Below, one piece after another: positions 47,103 through 56,564 of a stretch of DNA of 64,000 nt. Within the stretch, counting starts at the first letter, position 1. The number at the start of each line of letters is the position of its first letter. The notes under the pieces were generated by a model, which did no database searches, was not told the DNA's origin, and saw nothing but the letters and a program-made list of their open reading frames with translations. Position numbers and translations under genes: made by a program. The stretch comes from Sphingoaurantiacus capsulatus (GTDB lineage: Bacteria > Pseudomonadota > Alphaproteobacteria > Sphingomonadales > Sphingomonadaceae). The stretch lies in the NCBI RefSeq assembly GCF_042648405.1, contig NZ_JBHRXV010000006.1, positions 66,525-130,524 on the forward strand, written 5' to 3'.

Positions 47103-47906
47103 CTATGCGCGACGGCGCTGGTTGAAGACTTCGTAGAGCAGGACCGCGCAGGAGACGGCGACGTTGAGGCTGTCGGCCTTGCCCGCCATCGGGATCTTCA
47201 CCAGCACGTCGCAAGCGGCTTCATAGTCGGGCGGCAGGCCCGATTGCTCGTTGCCCATGAACAGGAAGGTCGGCGCGTCGTAGCTGACCGCCTGATAATC
47301 GTGATCGGTGTTGAGGCTGGCGCCGACCAGCATGCCGGGGCCCTGCCGCAGCCACTCGAAGAAGGCGGCGCCGTCGCTTTGCACCACGCGCTGGGTGAAC
47401 AGCGCGCCCATCGACGCGCGCACCGCCTCGACCGAGAAGGGGTCGCAGGACTGGTCGAGCAGGATGACGCCGCCGGCACCGACTGCGTCGGCGGTGCGCA
47501 GGATGGTGCCGAGGTTGCCGGGGTCCTTCAGCGACTGGCAGACGATCCACACGAAGCTCGCCGCGCGGTCGATCGAGTCGAGCGCCAGCGCCTCGACCGG
47601 GAAGACGCCGACCAGCGCCTGCGGGTTGTCCTTCTCGGTGATCTTGTGGAGGATATCGCGGCTGGTTTCGATGACGTCGCCGCCCGCCGCCTCGCACTGG
47701 GCGACCAGCTTCGCCAGCAGCGGATGGCCGCGCGCGTCCTCGGCATAGACCAGCATCTGCGGCACCGCGCCGGCCTCAACGGCTTCGGCGACGATGCGCA
47801 TGCCTTCGGCGAGGAACAGTCCCTCGCGCTGGCGGAATTTCTTCTCGCGCAGCGAGCGGATGCGCTTGATCGTCTCGTTGGAATGGCTGGTGATGATGCG
47901 CGGCAT
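47103..47906 (-). CDS. TrmH/SpoU-family RNA 2'-O-methyltransferase
   Basis: 267 residues. The N-terminal substrate-binding segment is RSLREKKFRQREGLFLAEGM. The knotted SPOUT domain has the three SpoU motifs: DPGNLGTILRTADAVGA, LFMGNEQSGLP and SLNVAVSCAVLLYEVFNQ. It methylates rRNA or tRNA ribose; the target nucleotide cannot be stated. ATG at 47906 (MPRIITSHSNETIKRIRSL) is preferred over an upstream extension to 47942. Confidence 0.92.
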   Translation of the reverse strand: MPRIITSHSNETIKRIRSLREKKFRQREGLFLAEGMRIVAEAVEAGAVPQMLVYAEDARGHPLLAKLVAQCEAAGGDVIETSRDILHKITEKDNPQALVGVFPVEALALDSIDRAASFVWIVCQSLKDPGNLGTILRTADAVGAGGVILLDQSCDPFSVEAVRASMGALFTQRVVQSDGAAFFEWLRQGPGMLVGASLNTDHDYQAVSYDAPTFLFMGNEQSGLPPDYEAACDVLVKIPMAGKADSLNVAVSCAVLLYEVFNQRRRA

Positions 47907-47948
47907 GGATAGCCGCTTACCGGCGGTCTGCGCGGAACGCAAAACCGG

Positions 47949-48872
47949 CTATTTGGCGAGCGAGCCCGGGGGCACCAGCAGCATGCCCTTGGCCTCCAAG
48001 GTCGGCGCCCATTTCTCCAGCGCGGCGATGGTCGCGGGCAGCGGGCGGGCGTAACCGATGGCGCTGCCCTCGCGTTTGGCCTGCGCCTCGAGCTGCGCCA
48101 GGTTGGCGGCGATCGAGCCGCTCTCGTCTAGGAAGCGGTTGTTGGCGGCGGCGCGCACCCCCGCGTCGCGCGCGGTGGCGACGCCGGCGCTGCGGCCCGA
48201 GGCGCGCGCGTCGATATAAGCGAGATTGCGCTTGCCGACCTCGGCGAGCACCGGGCGCAGTGCCGTCTCGCTCTCGGTGAAGGCCGATCCCATGATGCCG
48301 GTGACGCCGCTGGCGCCCTCGACGCGCGCCAGCGCCCAGTCGAGGCGGCGGACATTCTCCGGCCCGTCGGCATCGACGGTGAGCGTGTTGGCGCCGGGGC
48401 TGACGCGCGGCCAGGATTTGGGCTGCATCGGCAGGCCGGCGATCACCTCATGCCCGTCGGCCTTGGCGGCGCGGGCCAGGGTGCGGACATCGGGATAGGG
48501 CGTGAAGGCGAGGCCGACGGCGGCGGGCAATGCGGCGATGGCGGCGCGCGCCTGCGCGGGGTCGTCGCCGACGTCGGTGAGCAGGATGGCGATGCGCGGG
48601 CCGGTGAAGTCGGGTGCGAAGGGCACCGGCGTCGCGGGCGGCAGCGGCGCTTCCGCGACGGCAACGGCGGGCTCGGGGTCAGCGGCGACGGCGGCCGGCG
48701 CCTCCATCGGCTCGGCGACAGCGACCATCGGTTCCGGCTCGGCAAGCGCCGCCGGCGCCACGAGCGGCCGCAGCAGCCAGGTGAAGCCGATGGCGAGGAG
48801 GGCGAACAGCAGGACGAGGCCGGTCCATTGGCGCCCGGTCAGGCGCAGCAGCGGGCCGCTCGTCTCGTCCAT
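47949..48872 (-). CDS. Divergent polysaccharide deacetylase family protein
   Basis: 307 residues. An N-terminal transmembrane helix (WTGLVLLFALLAIGFTWLL) is followed by an Ala/Pro/Glu-rich linker (~45-90) and a carbohydrate-esterase-like barrel with IAILLTDVGDDP, VGLAFTPYPDV, VIAGLPMQPKSWP and YIDARASGRSAG. This is the YibQ/DUF610 type, usually next to envC and ctpA as here, and lacks a full deacetylase metal triad. It probably acts in the periplasm on envelope glycans. It starts 21 bases after the ctpA stop. Confidence 0.9.
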   Translation of the reverse strand: MDETSGPLLRLTGRQWTGLVLLFALLAIGFTWLLRPLVAPAALAEPEPMVAVAEPMEAPAAVAADPEPAVAVAEAPLPPATPVPFAPDFTGPRIAILLTDVGDDPAQARAAIAALPAAVGLAFTPYPDVRTLARAAKADGHEVIAGLPMQPKSWPRVSPGANTLTVDADGPENVRRLDWALARVEGASGVTGIMGSAFTESETALRPVLAEVGKRNLAYIDARASGRSAGVATARDAGVRAAANNRFLDESGSIAANLAQLEAQAKREGSAIGYARPLPATIAALEKWAPTLEAKGMLLVPPGSLAK

Positions 48873-48892
48873 TCGCCCCCTCGCCGTCCGGC

Positions 48893-50257
48893 TTACTTCT
48901 TGTTGGTCAGGCTCGCGGTGGTGAGACGCCCGCCCATGCGGTTGAGCGTCTTCAGCGCGTAATCGAGCTGATAATCCTCGACGCCCTGCTTCTTCAGCTC
49001 GGCTGCCGTCAAGGTGAAGCGGGGATCGGGCTTGGTATCGCGCTCGATATCCTTGTCCGTCGCGGTCTTCGCCTCGTTAATGAGGTGGCGGCGCAGATCG
49101 GCCTCGCGGACGCGCGGACGGCTGGCGTAATCCTCATCGGTGAGCTGCGGCACGGCGAGATCGGGCTCGATGCCCGATTCCTGCACCGAGCGGCCCGACG
49201 GCGTGAAGTAGCGCGCCGTCGTCAGGCGCAGCGCGCTATCCGCCGACAACGGGATGAGCGTCTGCACCGAGCCCTTGCCGAAGCTCTGCTGACCGAGGAC
49301 GACCGCGCGGCGGTGATCCTGCAGCGCCCCGGCGACGATCTCGGCGGCCGAGGCCGAGCCTTCGTCGACGAGCACGATGATCGGCTTGCCATTGGTGAGG
49401 TCGCCGGCGCGGGCATAGTAGCGCTGGATATCCCCCTTGCGACGGCCGCGCTGCGAGACGATCTCGCCCTGTTCGAGGAAAGCGTCGGCCACCTCGATCG
49501 ACTGGTCGAGGAGACCACCCGGGTTCGAGCGCAGATCGACGACATAGCCGGTGAGATTGGGGCCGATCTGCTTCTGCAAGGCGGCGATGGCGCCGCGGGT
49601 GGCTTCGCCGGTCTGCTTGTTGAAGGTCGAGATGCGGATGAGGCCGATATTGCCCTTCGCCTCGTACTTGACCGGCTTCAGCTGCACGATCTCGCGCTTA
49701 AGCGTCAGGTCGAACGGCTTCGGCGTGCCTTCGCGCACCACGGTGATCTTCACCGGGGTGCCGGGCAGGCCGCGCATCTTGTCGACCGCCTCGTTCAACG
49801 TGACGCCGAAGATCAGCTCGCCATCGATGTGGGTGATATAGTCGTTGGCCTTCATGCCGGCGCGGGCGGCGGGCGTGTCGTCGGTGGGGGCGACCACCTT
49901 CACGGCGCCGTCGTCCATTGTCACGGTGAGGCCGAGGCCGCCATATTCGCCGTCGGTCGTCGAGCGCATCTGCTCGAAATCGCGGGCATTGAGGAAGCTC
50001 GAATGCGGGTCGAGGCTGGCGAGCATGCCGTTGACGGCGCCTTCCAGCAGCGTCTTGTCGTCGACCTTGTCGACATATTCCGCGCGCACCCGCTCGAACA
50101 CGTCCATCAGCTGGTCGAGCTGGCGGTAGGTCTCCGCACTGTTCGCCGACTGGGCGATCGCGGGCGAGGACGCGGTCAGGGTCGAGGTGGCGTAACCGGC
50201 GGCCATACCGATGATGGCGGCACCGACGGCGATCTTGGTGGGACGACGCGACGACAT
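48893..50257 (-). CDS. ctpA: C-terminal processing protease (CtpA), S41 family
   Basis: 454 residues. Signal/anchor region (about 8-30), then a helical segment, a PDZ domain (about 95-175: GLGLTVTMDDGAVKVVAPTD, AARAGMKANDYITHIDG) and the S41 core (VVDLRSNPGG; nucleophile Ser near 300 in VDEGSASAAEIVAGAL; Lys near 325 in FGKGSVQTL). It cleaves periplasmic proteins at the C-terminus, with partner adaptors in other bacteria. ATG at 50257 (MSSRRPTKIAVGAA) is better than 50341, since AAAGGGA precedes it and the longer leader is not conserved. Confidence 0.95.
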   Translation of the reverse strand: MSSRRPTKIAVGAAIIGMAAGYATSTLTASSPAIAQSANSAETYRQLDQLMDVFERVRAEYVDKVDDKTLLEGAVNGMLASLDPHSSFLNARDFEQMRSTTDGEYGGLGLTVTMDDGAVKVVAPTDDTPAARAGMKANDYITHIDGELIFGVTLNEAVDKMRGLPGTPVKITVVREGTPKPFDLTLKREIVQLKPVKYEAKGNIGLIRISTFNKQTGEATRGAIAALQKQIGPNLTGYVVDLRSNPGGLLDQSIEVADAFLEQGEIVSQRGRRKGDIQRYYARAGDLTNGKPIIVLVDEGSASAAEIVAGALQDHRRAVVLGQQSFGKGSVQTLIPLSADSALRLTTARYFTPSGRSVQESGIEPDLAVPQLTDEDYASRPRVREADLRRHLINEAKTATDKDIERDTKPDPRFTLTAAELKKQGVEDYQLDYALKTLNRMGGRLTTASLTNKK

Positions 50258-50369
50258 GAAAGCAAAATCCCTTTCCTCGTATCCACCCAACATAGCACGC
50301 TTCGCATGTTCTGCGAGGGTGACTGCGACAATCTCGACCAAGCGTAGCCAGGCATCGATTGATGACGGC

Positions 50370-51350
50370 TTAACCGCCTGAAGTTCTTCGGAGCCAACGC
50401 TGCGGGTCGACCGGCGTTCCGGCGGCGCGGACCTCGAGATAGAGCGTCGGTTCGCGCGTCCCCATCAGCCCGACGATGCCGCCGCCGCGCACCCGCTGCC
50501 CCGCAGTCACGCGCGCGCCGCCCATGCCCGACAGCAAGGACAGCACGCCGCCGTCATGTTCGAGGATGACGATGCGGCCGTAGGTGCCGAACGGCCCGGT
50601 GAAGGCGACCCGACCGTCGGCAGGGGCCATCACCAGCGCATTGGGCGCGGTGCGCCACGACAGGCCCTGCGACGGCACGCCGACCGCATTGGGCGCGCCG
50701 AAACGGCTGACGAGGCTACCTTCGACCGGGCGCAACAGATCGAGCTGCGGCAGCACGCGCTCGGTATGGCGGGTGAGGCCGTCGACCAGCTCGCGCAGGG
50801 TCTGCGCGCGCGCCGCGAGCGCCGTGCCCTCGCCCTGCAGCCGGCGGATATCGGCGGCGAGCGCCGCCTGCACCGTGCCGAGCTTCGCGCGCTCGGTGGC
50901 GAGGCGGCGGCGCGTTTCGGCGGCACGCTCGATTTGTTGGCGCAGCGCGCGGGTGCGCAGGCGGAGCTGCGGCGTCATGGTTTCGAGCAGCAGGCTGACG
51001 CGCGCGGCGTCGACCGCACCCTGCGGCTGGGCGAGCAGTAGGGCTGGCGGGCGGCGCGACAGCGTCTGCAGCGCGGCGAGGAGGCGCATCACCTCATCCT
51101 GCCGACCGGCGAGCGTCGTTAGCTGACCGCGCCGCACCTCGTCGAGGTAGAGGATGCGCTGCTGAAGCTCGGCGGCGGCGCCTTCGTTGCGCTCGATGCG
51201 CGCGGTGATCAGATCGATGGCGGTGCGGGTGGCGCGCGCCTCGGCCTCGGTGGCGTCGAGGCGGGCCTGGCTGTCGCGCAGGTCGGCGGGCGCGGCGCCG
51301 GCCAGCGCCGCAAGCAACAAAGCCGCGATGCCCAATCGCCGCACGTTCAT
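50370..51350 (-). CDS. envC: EnvC-like murein hydrolase activator
   Basis: 326 residues. Signal peptide, then a long coiled coil (about 25-215: RDSQARLDATEAEARATRT, LRQQIERAAETRRRLATE) and a degenerate LytM (M23) domain with RFGAPNAVGVPSQGLSWRT and IVILEHDGGVLSLLSGM. Active LytM enzymes keep HxxxD and HxH ligands; here those positions read S...W and LYLEV. Loss of these ligands fits EnvC/NlpD-type proteins that activate amidases for daughter-cell separation rather than cutting peptidoglycan. GGGAGG lies four bases before the ATG at 51350; a GTG at 51353 would overlap the rlmH stop. Confidence 0.92.
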   Translation of the reverse strand: MNVRRLGIAALLLAALAGAAPADLRDSQARLDATEAEARATRTAIDLITARIERNEGAAAELQQRILYLDEVRRGQLTTLAGRQDEVMRLLAALQTLSRRPPALLLAQPQGAVDAARVSLLLETMTPQLRLRTRALRQQIERAAETRRRLATERAKLGTVQAALAADIRRLQGEGTALAARAQTLRELVDGLTRHTERVLPQLDLLRPVEGSLVSRFGAPNAVGVPSQGLSWRTAPNALVMAPADGRVAFTGPFGTYGRIVILEHDGGVLSLLSGMGGARVTAGQRVRGGGIVGLMGTREPTLYLEVRAAGTPVDPQRWLRRTSGG

Positions 51351-51775
51351 CACCCCTCCCGGTGATAGGGATGATTAGCGAGGATCGCCGTCGCCCGGTA
51401 GAGCTGCTCCGCCAGCATCGCGCGCGCCAGCATGTGCGGCCAGGTGGCGGCGCCGAAGCTCAGCAGCAGGTCGGCCCGGCCGCGCGTCGCCTCGTCATGG
51501 CCGTCCGCCGCGCCGATCAGGAAGCGCGCCTCGCGCATGCCGTCGTCGCGCCACCGCTCCAGCTTCGCCGCCAGATCGCGCGAGGGCAGCGCCTTGCCAC
51601 GTTCGTCGAGAACGATGGTGACGCCGGGGGTCAGTGGGTCAGGAAGCTTCGCCGGGCCGCTGTCGGGCAGCTCGGTAACCAAGGTCGGCCAGGCGATGCG
51701 TTTCAGATAGCGGTCGACGAGTTCCGCCTCGGGGCTGCGCCCGATGCGGCCGCGCGCGACGATGTGGAGGCGCAC
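51350..51775 (-). CDS. rlmH: 23S rRNA (pseudouridine(1915)-N3)-methyltransferase RlmH
   Basis: 141 residues. The trefoil-knot motif region is FLIGAADGHDEA and LLLSFGAATWPHMLARAMLAEQLYRA, with the C-terminal NHPYHREG typical of RlmH. It methylates pseudouridine 1915 in helix 69 of 23S rRNA in assembled 70S ribosomes. The start is GTG at 51775. The end shares bases with the envC start, coupling the two. The upstream rsfS ends 16 bases away. Confidence 0.95.
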   Translation of the reverse strand: MRLHIVARGRIGRSPEAELVDRYLKRIAWPTLVTELPDSGPAKLPDPLTPGVTIVLDERGKALPSRDLAAKLERWRDDGMREARFLIGAADGHDEATRGRADLLLSFGAATWPHMLARAMLAEQLYRATAILANHPYHREG

Positions 51776-51791
51776 GCCCCGCCGCGAGCGG

Positions 51792-52202
51792 CTAGTCGGC
51801 GGCGCCGGGGCGCGTCGGCGCGCCGTCGCCGTCGAACGCCCACATCTTTTCGAGATTGTAGAAGCTGCGCACTTCCGGCCGGAACAGGTGGACGATCACG
51901 TCCTGCGCGTCGATCAGCACCCAGTCGGCGGTCGGCAGTCCCTCGATCTTGACGCTGCGGTGCAGCTCTTCCTTGACGCGGCGGGCGATCTTCTCGGCCA
52001 TCGACGCGACCTGGCGGGTCGAGCGGCCGGAAGCGATCACCATGTGATCGGCGATCGCCGACTTGCCCTTCAGCGGAATGGTGGTGACCTCGACCGCCTG
52101 ATCGTCCTCGAGCGAGCGGAGTATCAGCTCATGGAGCTGGGTGACCTCGGCATCGTCGGCAGTCGGAGCGGCGCCCGTGGGGGCGGCCTTGGGGGCTGGC
52201 AA
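51792..52202 (-). CDS. rsfS: Ribosomal silencing factor RsfS
   Basis: 136 residues. Conserved RsfS sequence runs from about residue 20: LHELILRSLEDDQAVEVTTI, MVIASGRSTRQVASMAEKI and GLPTADWVLIDAQDVIVHLF. It binds L14 and blocks subunit joining when nutrients fall. The only usable start before the conserved part is TTG at 52202, with AAAGGA eight bases upstream; the first ~18 residues are Ala/Pro-rich. It lies 13 bases after nadD in the same direction. Confidence 0.94.
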   Translation of the reverse strand: MPAPKAAPTGAAPTADDAEVTQLHELILRSLEDDQAVEVTTIPLKGKSAIADHMVIASGRSTRQVASMAEKIARRVKEELHRSVKIEGLPTADWVLIDAQDVIVHLFRPEVRSFYNLEKMWAFDGDGAPTRPGAAD

Positions 52203-52215
52203 GCGTCTTATCCTT

Positions 52216-52812
52216 TCATCGGGCCGTCTTCAGCCGTTCCGCCCAGCGCGGATCGCGTTTCCGGATCGCGGTGGCTGACTGTGGCGACAATCTGATGTTC
52301 AGGAAAACGATCGCCGGCAGCTCCCACCTCGTCCAGTGCTTCGCGTCCGCGCTCCGGTGGCGGAACCGCCGAAGCCACGCCATCGCCGGAGCGAAAAGCG
52401 CGTCGCCAATGTAATGCGGGCGGGCCATCACCGCAATCGGCACGGCGCGCGCCAGCCTCCGCCAGGCGCGCCAGCGGTGGAACTGGACGAGATTGTCGGC
52501 GCCCATCACCCAGATGAAGCGCTTGTCGGGGTAGCGCCGGGCGAGCGCCGCAACGGTATCGACGGTGTAGACGGTGCCGAGCTTCGCCTCGATCGACATC
52601 GGCCGGATGCGCGGGTGCCGCGCCACGGTGCGCGCCGAGGCGAGGCGCGCCTCGAGCGAGGCCATGCCGTCGGCGGCCTTCAGCGGGTTCTGCGGGCTGA
52701 CCAGCCACCAGATCTCGTCGAGGCCCAGCCGCCGCATCGCCTCCAGGCTGATGTGGCGGTGGCCGTCATGCGCCGGATTGAAGGACCCGCCGAGCAGGCC
52801 GATACGAGTCAC
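52216..52812 (-). CDS. nadD: Nicotinate-nucleotide adenylyltransferase
   Basis: 198 residues from GTG at 52812. The nucleotidyltransferase motif is GLLGGSFNPAHDGHRHIS (with the T/HxGH signature), followed by WWLVSPQNPLK, IWVMGADNLVQFHRW and the C-terminal ISxTxIR-like SATAIRKRDP. It makes deamido-NAD in NAD biosynthesis. The frame extends to a TTG at 52830, but GGGAG is placed for the GTG. It follows the propeller protein gene by 48 bases. Confidence 0.94.
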   Translation of the reverse strand: MTRIGLLGGSFNPAHDGHRHISLEAMRRLGLDEIWWLVSPQNPLKAADGMASLEARLASARTVARHPRIRPMSIEAKLGTVYTVDTVAALARRYPDKRFIWVMGADNLVQFHRWRAWRRLARAVPIAVMARPHYIGDALFAPAMAWLRRFRHRSADAKHWTRWELPAIVFLNIRLSPQSATAIRKRDPRWAERLKTAR

Positions 52813-52860
52813 GCGACAAGGCTCTCCCAACCGCGCCCCGTGCGGCGCCGCGGGATAGCC

Positions 52861-54054
52861 CTAGCGGGCGAGCGGCACTTCGACCAGCATCGGATCGTCG
52901 GGCTTGCTGCCGTCGGGGATGCCGGTCTGGGTGATGATTTGCAGCTTGCCGCCCGCGACCGCGGCGGTGGTGGCGCCGGCGAAGACGGAATGACCGCTGG
53001 CGAGCACCTCGGCACGGAGCGACGTGGCGGCAGGGGTCAGGCGGAGGATGCGGATCGGCTGGGTGCCATTCTGCACCGCGAGCAGCGCGCCATCGTGCCA
53101 GATCAGGCCGTCGATGCCGATGATGGAATTGCCCTTATCGTCCTTCAGCTCGGTCGCCGCGCCGGTGGCGGGATCGACGACGAGCAGGCCGGGGGCGTGG
53201 GCGACGTAGAGGCGATTGCCGCCGTACGCGATGCCGTTGGGGTAGATGAGGCCGGTCGAGGTCTTAACTTCGGCGAGGCGGTCGCGGGTGGCGATCCACA
53301 GCCGGCCGCCGGTCGAATCGGTGACGGCGACGCGGCCGTCGGGCAGCACGGCGCTGTCATTGCAAAAGACGTTCTCGGCGGGGAAATCGACCGACGTGCG
53401 CGGTGCGAGATCGGGCAGCGCGAGGCGGACGAGGCGGCCCTTGCCCGCCTTCTGGTCGCTGAGGCAGGCGATCAGCTCGTTGCGGGGCGCGTCGACGCGC
53501 AGGCCGACGACACCGAAGCCGGCGGCGGGGGTGTAGAGGCGCTTGAGGCCGCCCGCGTCGAGGCGGTGAATGCCGTCCTGCAACGCGCCGACATACAGCG
53601 TCCCGTCGGCGGTGGCGGCGACGCCTTCGGGCTGCTTGCCGGCGAGCGCGACCTTGGCGCTAGGGGTGACGGTGCCGTGCGGCGTGCGGTTGGCGGCGAG
53701 GCGGGCGGCAGCCTCGGCGAAACCGGGCTTGCCCTGCATCGGCGGGGCGAGCACCTCGTCACCGGCGGCGTCGAAGCCCCAGCCGGCGTCGGCGAGCGCG
53801 TTCAGATTGGCAACGGCGGCAGCGTGCTGGCCGGTCAGCGCCTGCGCGCGCGTCAGATTGAAGGTGACGCCGGGCGACCAGGGCATCATTGCCTTCAGCG
53901 CCTCGACGGCGCGCAGATAGCCGGGATAGTCGCCGGCGAGCCGCGCCTCGCGGGCCTGGGCGAACAATTGCTGCGGTGTCGGCCGTGGCGCGTCCTGTGC
54001 GCCGGCCAACGCAGCCGTCGCGAGCAGCGCGGCGCCGATGATGATGTTTCGCAT
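52861..54054 (-). CDS. Exported beta-propeller (SMP-30/NHL-like) protein with N-terminal TPR-like part
   Basis: 397 residues. Signal peptide MRNIIIGAALLATAALAGAQ; a helical segment at ~28-100 with a tetratricopeptide feel (ARLAGDYPGYLRAVEAL, LTRAQALTGQHAAAVANLNAL); then a beta-propeller (KQPEGVAATADGTLYVGALQD, NGIAYGGNRLYVAHAPGLLV, GIDGLIWHDGALLAVQNG). It is probably periplasmic. Metal-ligand positions are not clear enough to call lactonase activity. It sits between the MFS transporter gene and nadD. Confidence 0.8.
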   Translation of the reverse strand: MRNIIIGAALLATAALAGAQDAPRPTPQQLFAQAREARLAGDYPGYLRAVEALKAMMPWSPGVTFNLTRAQALTGQHAAAVANLNALADAGWGFDAAGDEVLAPPMQGKPGFAEAAARLAANRTPHGTVTPSAKVALAGKQPEGVAATADGTLYVGALQDGIHRLDAGGLKRLYTPAAGFGVVGLRVDAPRNELIACLSDQKAGKGRLVRLALPDLAPRTSVDFPAENVFCNDSAVLPDGRVAVTDSTGGRLWIATRDRLAEVKTSTGLIYPNGIAYGGNRLYVAHAPGLLVVDPATGAATELKDDKGNSIIGIDGLIWHDGALLAVQNGTQPIRILRLTPAATSLRAEVLASGHSVFAGATTAAVAGGKLQIITQTGIPDGSKPDDPMLVEVPLAR

Positions 54055-54120
54055 AGTCCCCTCCCCTTGATGTCGGGAAAGTAGCGCGCGGGGCGCGGCG
54101 GGGCAGCGTCGTTCGTCGAG

Positions 54121-55296
54121 TCAGCGAGGTCGTTCGACCAATCGCGGCAGCGCGAGGCAGGCGAAGGCGCCGAGTTCGGCGACCGCGCAGGCGAGCGCCA
54201 GCGGCACGAGGCCCTGCTCGATGAACGGCGCGACGGTGGCGGTGCCGAGCGCGGTGACGCCGACGATGCCGAGGATAACCAGCGCCGCGCCGCGCGCGTC
54301 GTCGCCATGTGCCGCGACGACCGCACGGAAGAAGCCCGGCGGGCCGCGCAAGCCAAGGCCGGTGTTCATCGGCACGAACAGCGCGGTGATCACCCAGGTG
54401 TTGGTGCCACCGGAGAGCGCATAGGCGAGAATCGCGGTGCCGCTGACGAAGCAGGTGAAAGTGCCGATGGTGATCATCCGCTCCGGCCCGAAGCGCGTCG
54501 CGAGGCTGCTGGCGACATTGGCAGCGATGATGAAGGTGGCGATGCCGGTCACCTGCATGGCGATGAACGCAGATAGGTCGGCGCCGAGCGCGCGCACGAA
54601 CACGGCGGGTGCGCCAAACACGAAGATCAGCAGGCCGCCGAGCGTCAGCGCGTGGCTGAGGCAGTAGCGCAGGTAGACGGGATCGCCGAGCAGCGCGCGG
54701 TAGCTGCCCTGCGGACGGCGCGTGGCCTGCGGCAGGCGGCGGTGCAGCGCGAAGGCCGCGGCGAGAAGCAGCGCGATGGCGCCGATCAGTTCGAACGACA
54801 GCCGCCAGCCGCCGAGCGTCAGCAGCCAGGCGCCGAGGATGGGCGCGAGCGCGGGGGCAAGCGATTCGATGCTGCCGAGCAGGCCGAGCGCCCGGACGGC
54901 GCGCGCCTCGCCGAACATCGCCTTGACGATACCGGGCGCGAACACCGCCGGGCCGGAGGCAACCGCCCCTTGCAAGGCCCGCAGCGAGATCAGCGTCCAG
55001 ATGTCCGACGCGGCGGCGCAGGCGAGCGAGACGACGCCGGTCAGCAGCAGCGAGCCGACGAGCAGCGCGCGGGTGCCGAAGCGGTCGCCGAGGGCACCGT
55101 AGATGAGCAGGCCGATGGCGGTGCCGCCGACATAGGCGGCGAGCACCAGTTGCGCTGCCGCCGCGTCACCGCCCAGCGCCTCGGGCAGCGACGGGACGGC
55201 CGGCAACACGAGATCGGTGCCGATCAGGCCGAGCGCGGTGCTCGCCACGATCATGCCGAGCACGAGGCTGTGCGTTCGGAAGCTATCGGTCGTCAT
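54121..55296 (-). CDS. MFS drug-efflux-type transporter (Bcr/CflA-like)
   Basis: 391 residues and 12 hydrophobic helices. It has the drug:H+ antiporter motif A-like GALGDRFGTRALLVGSLLL and a motif C-like GSIESLAPALAPILGAWL in helix 5. Helix 1 carries ASTALGLIGTDLVLPAVPSL, as in Bcr/CflA proteins. The substrate is unknown. ATG at 55296 follows proA by five bases; longer frames upstream are out-of-frame reads of proA. It is cotranscribed with proline biosynthesis genes, which is probably positional only. Confidence 0.88.
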   Translation of the reverse strand: MTTDSFRTHSLVLGMIVASTALGLIGTDLVLPAVPSLPEALGGDAAAAQLVLAAYVGGTAIGLLIYGALGDRFGTRALLVGSLLLTGVVSLACAAASDIWTLISLRALQGAVASGPAVFAPGIVKAMFGEARAVRALGLLGSIESLAPALAPILGAWLLTLGGWRLSFELIGAIALLLAAAFALHRRLPQATRRPQGSYRALLGDPVYLRYCLSHALTLGGLLIFVFGAPAVFVRALGADLSAFIAMQVTGIATFIIAANVASSLATRFGPERMITIGTFTCFVSGTAILAYALSGGTNTWVITALFVPMNTGLGLRGPPGFFRAVVAAHGDDARGAALVILGIVGVTALGTATVAPFIEQGLVPLALACAVAELGAFACLALPRLVERPR

Positions 55297-55301
55297 GCGC
55301 G

Positions 55302-56564
55302 TCAGCCGGGCCGGACCTGTCCGCTGCCGCGCACCAAGGTCTTGTAGGTGGTGAGCCCTTCGAGGGCGACGGGGCCGCGGGCGTGGAGGCGGCCGGTCGA
55401 GATGCCGATCTCCGCGCCGAAGCCGAACTCGCCGCCGTCGGCGAATTGCGTCGAGGCGTTGTGCAGTACGATCGCGCTGTCGACGCCGCGCAGGAAGCGC
55501 TCGGCGGCGGCCTCGTCCTCGGTGACGATGGCATCGGTGTGGTGCGAACCGTGCGCGGCGATGTGCGCCATCGCGCCCTCCACGCCGTCGACGCGGGCGA
55601 CCGACAGGATGGCGTCGAGATATTCGGTGTCCCAATCCTCGGTGTCGGCCATCAGCAGGCGCGGGTCGAGCGGGAGGAGGTCGGGCGTGGTGCGCACCTC
55701 GCAACCGGCGTCGAGCAGGGCGGCGACGATGTCCTTCGCCAGCGTCTCGGGCGCGGCGCGATCGATCAGCAGGGTCTCCATCGCCCCGCAGACGCCGGTG
55801 CGGCGCAGCTTGGCGTTGACCGCGATGGCCTGCGCCTTCGCCGGGTCGGCGGCCTTGTCGATATAGACATGATTGATACCGTCGAGGTGGGCGAGCACCG
55901 GCACGCGCGCCTCATCCTGCACGCGCGCGACGAGGCTCTTGCCGCCGCGCGGGATGATGATGTCGATAAGGCCGCTGGCGGTCAGCATCGCGCCGACAGC
56001 GGCGCGGTCGGGGGTCGGAACGAGCTGGATGGCGGCTTCGGGCAGGCCGGCGGCGCGCAGGCCCTCGACGAGCGCGGCGTGGATGGCGCGGCTGCTCTCG
56101 ATCGCTTCGGAGCCGCCGCGCAGGATGCAGGCGTTGCCGGCCATCAGGCAGAGGGCGCCGGCATCGGCCGTCACGTTGGGCCGGCTCTCGTAGATGATGC
56201 CGACGACGCCCAAGGGCACGCGGACGCGCTCGAAGCGCAGGCCGTTGGGCTGGGTCCAGTTCTTGAGGCTCTCACCGACCGGGTCGGGGAGCCCTGCCAC
56301 CGCTTCGAGCGCAGAGGCGATGCCGTCGAGGCGGCCGGCATCGAGCTTCAGCCGGTCGAGCATCGCCGGCGACAGGCCATTCTCCGCCCCGCGCGCCATG
56401 TCGGTGGCGTTGGCGGCGAGGATGGTGTCGGCGCTGGCACGCATCGCGCTGGCGGCGGCGCGCAGGGCTGCGGCCTTCGTCTCGGTGGGTGTTGCGGCGA
56501 GGATGGCAGCGGCTTCGCGCGCCGCCCGGCCCATCTCGGCGATCAGGGCGACGGCGTCGGTCAC
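55302..56564 (-). CDS. proA: Glutamate-5-semialdehyde dehydrogenase (gamma-glutamyl phosphate reductase)
   Basis: 420 residues. Reduces gamma-glutamyl phosphate to glutamate semialdehyde with NADPH for proline synthesis. Marks are VPLGVVGIIYESRPNVTADA, IIPRGGKSLV, the catalytic Cys in RRTGVCGAMETLLID and STGRLHARGPVALEGLTTYK near the end. The GTG start at 56564 overlaps the proB stop (GTGA), coupling the two subunits of the pathway. Confidence 0.97.
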   Translation of the reverse strand: MTDAVALIAEMGRAAREAAAILAATPTETKAAALRAAASAMRASADTILAANATDMARGAENGLSPAMLDRLKLDAGRLDGIASALEAVAGLPDPVGESLKNWTQPNGLRFERVRVPLGVVGIIYESRPNVTADAGALCLMAGNACILRGGSEAIESSRAIHAALVEGLRAAGLPEAAIQLVPTPDRAAVGAMLTASGLIDIIIPRGGKSLVARVQDEARVPVLAHLDGINHVYIDKAADPAKAQAIAVNAKLRRTGVCGAMETLLIDRAAPETLAKDIVAALLDAGCEVRTTPDLLPLDPRLLMADTEDWDTEYLDAILSVARVDGVEGAMAHIAAHGSHHTDAIVTEDEAAAERFLRGVDSAIVLHNASTQFADGGEFGFGAEIGISTGRLHARGPVALEGLTTYKTLVRGSGQVRPG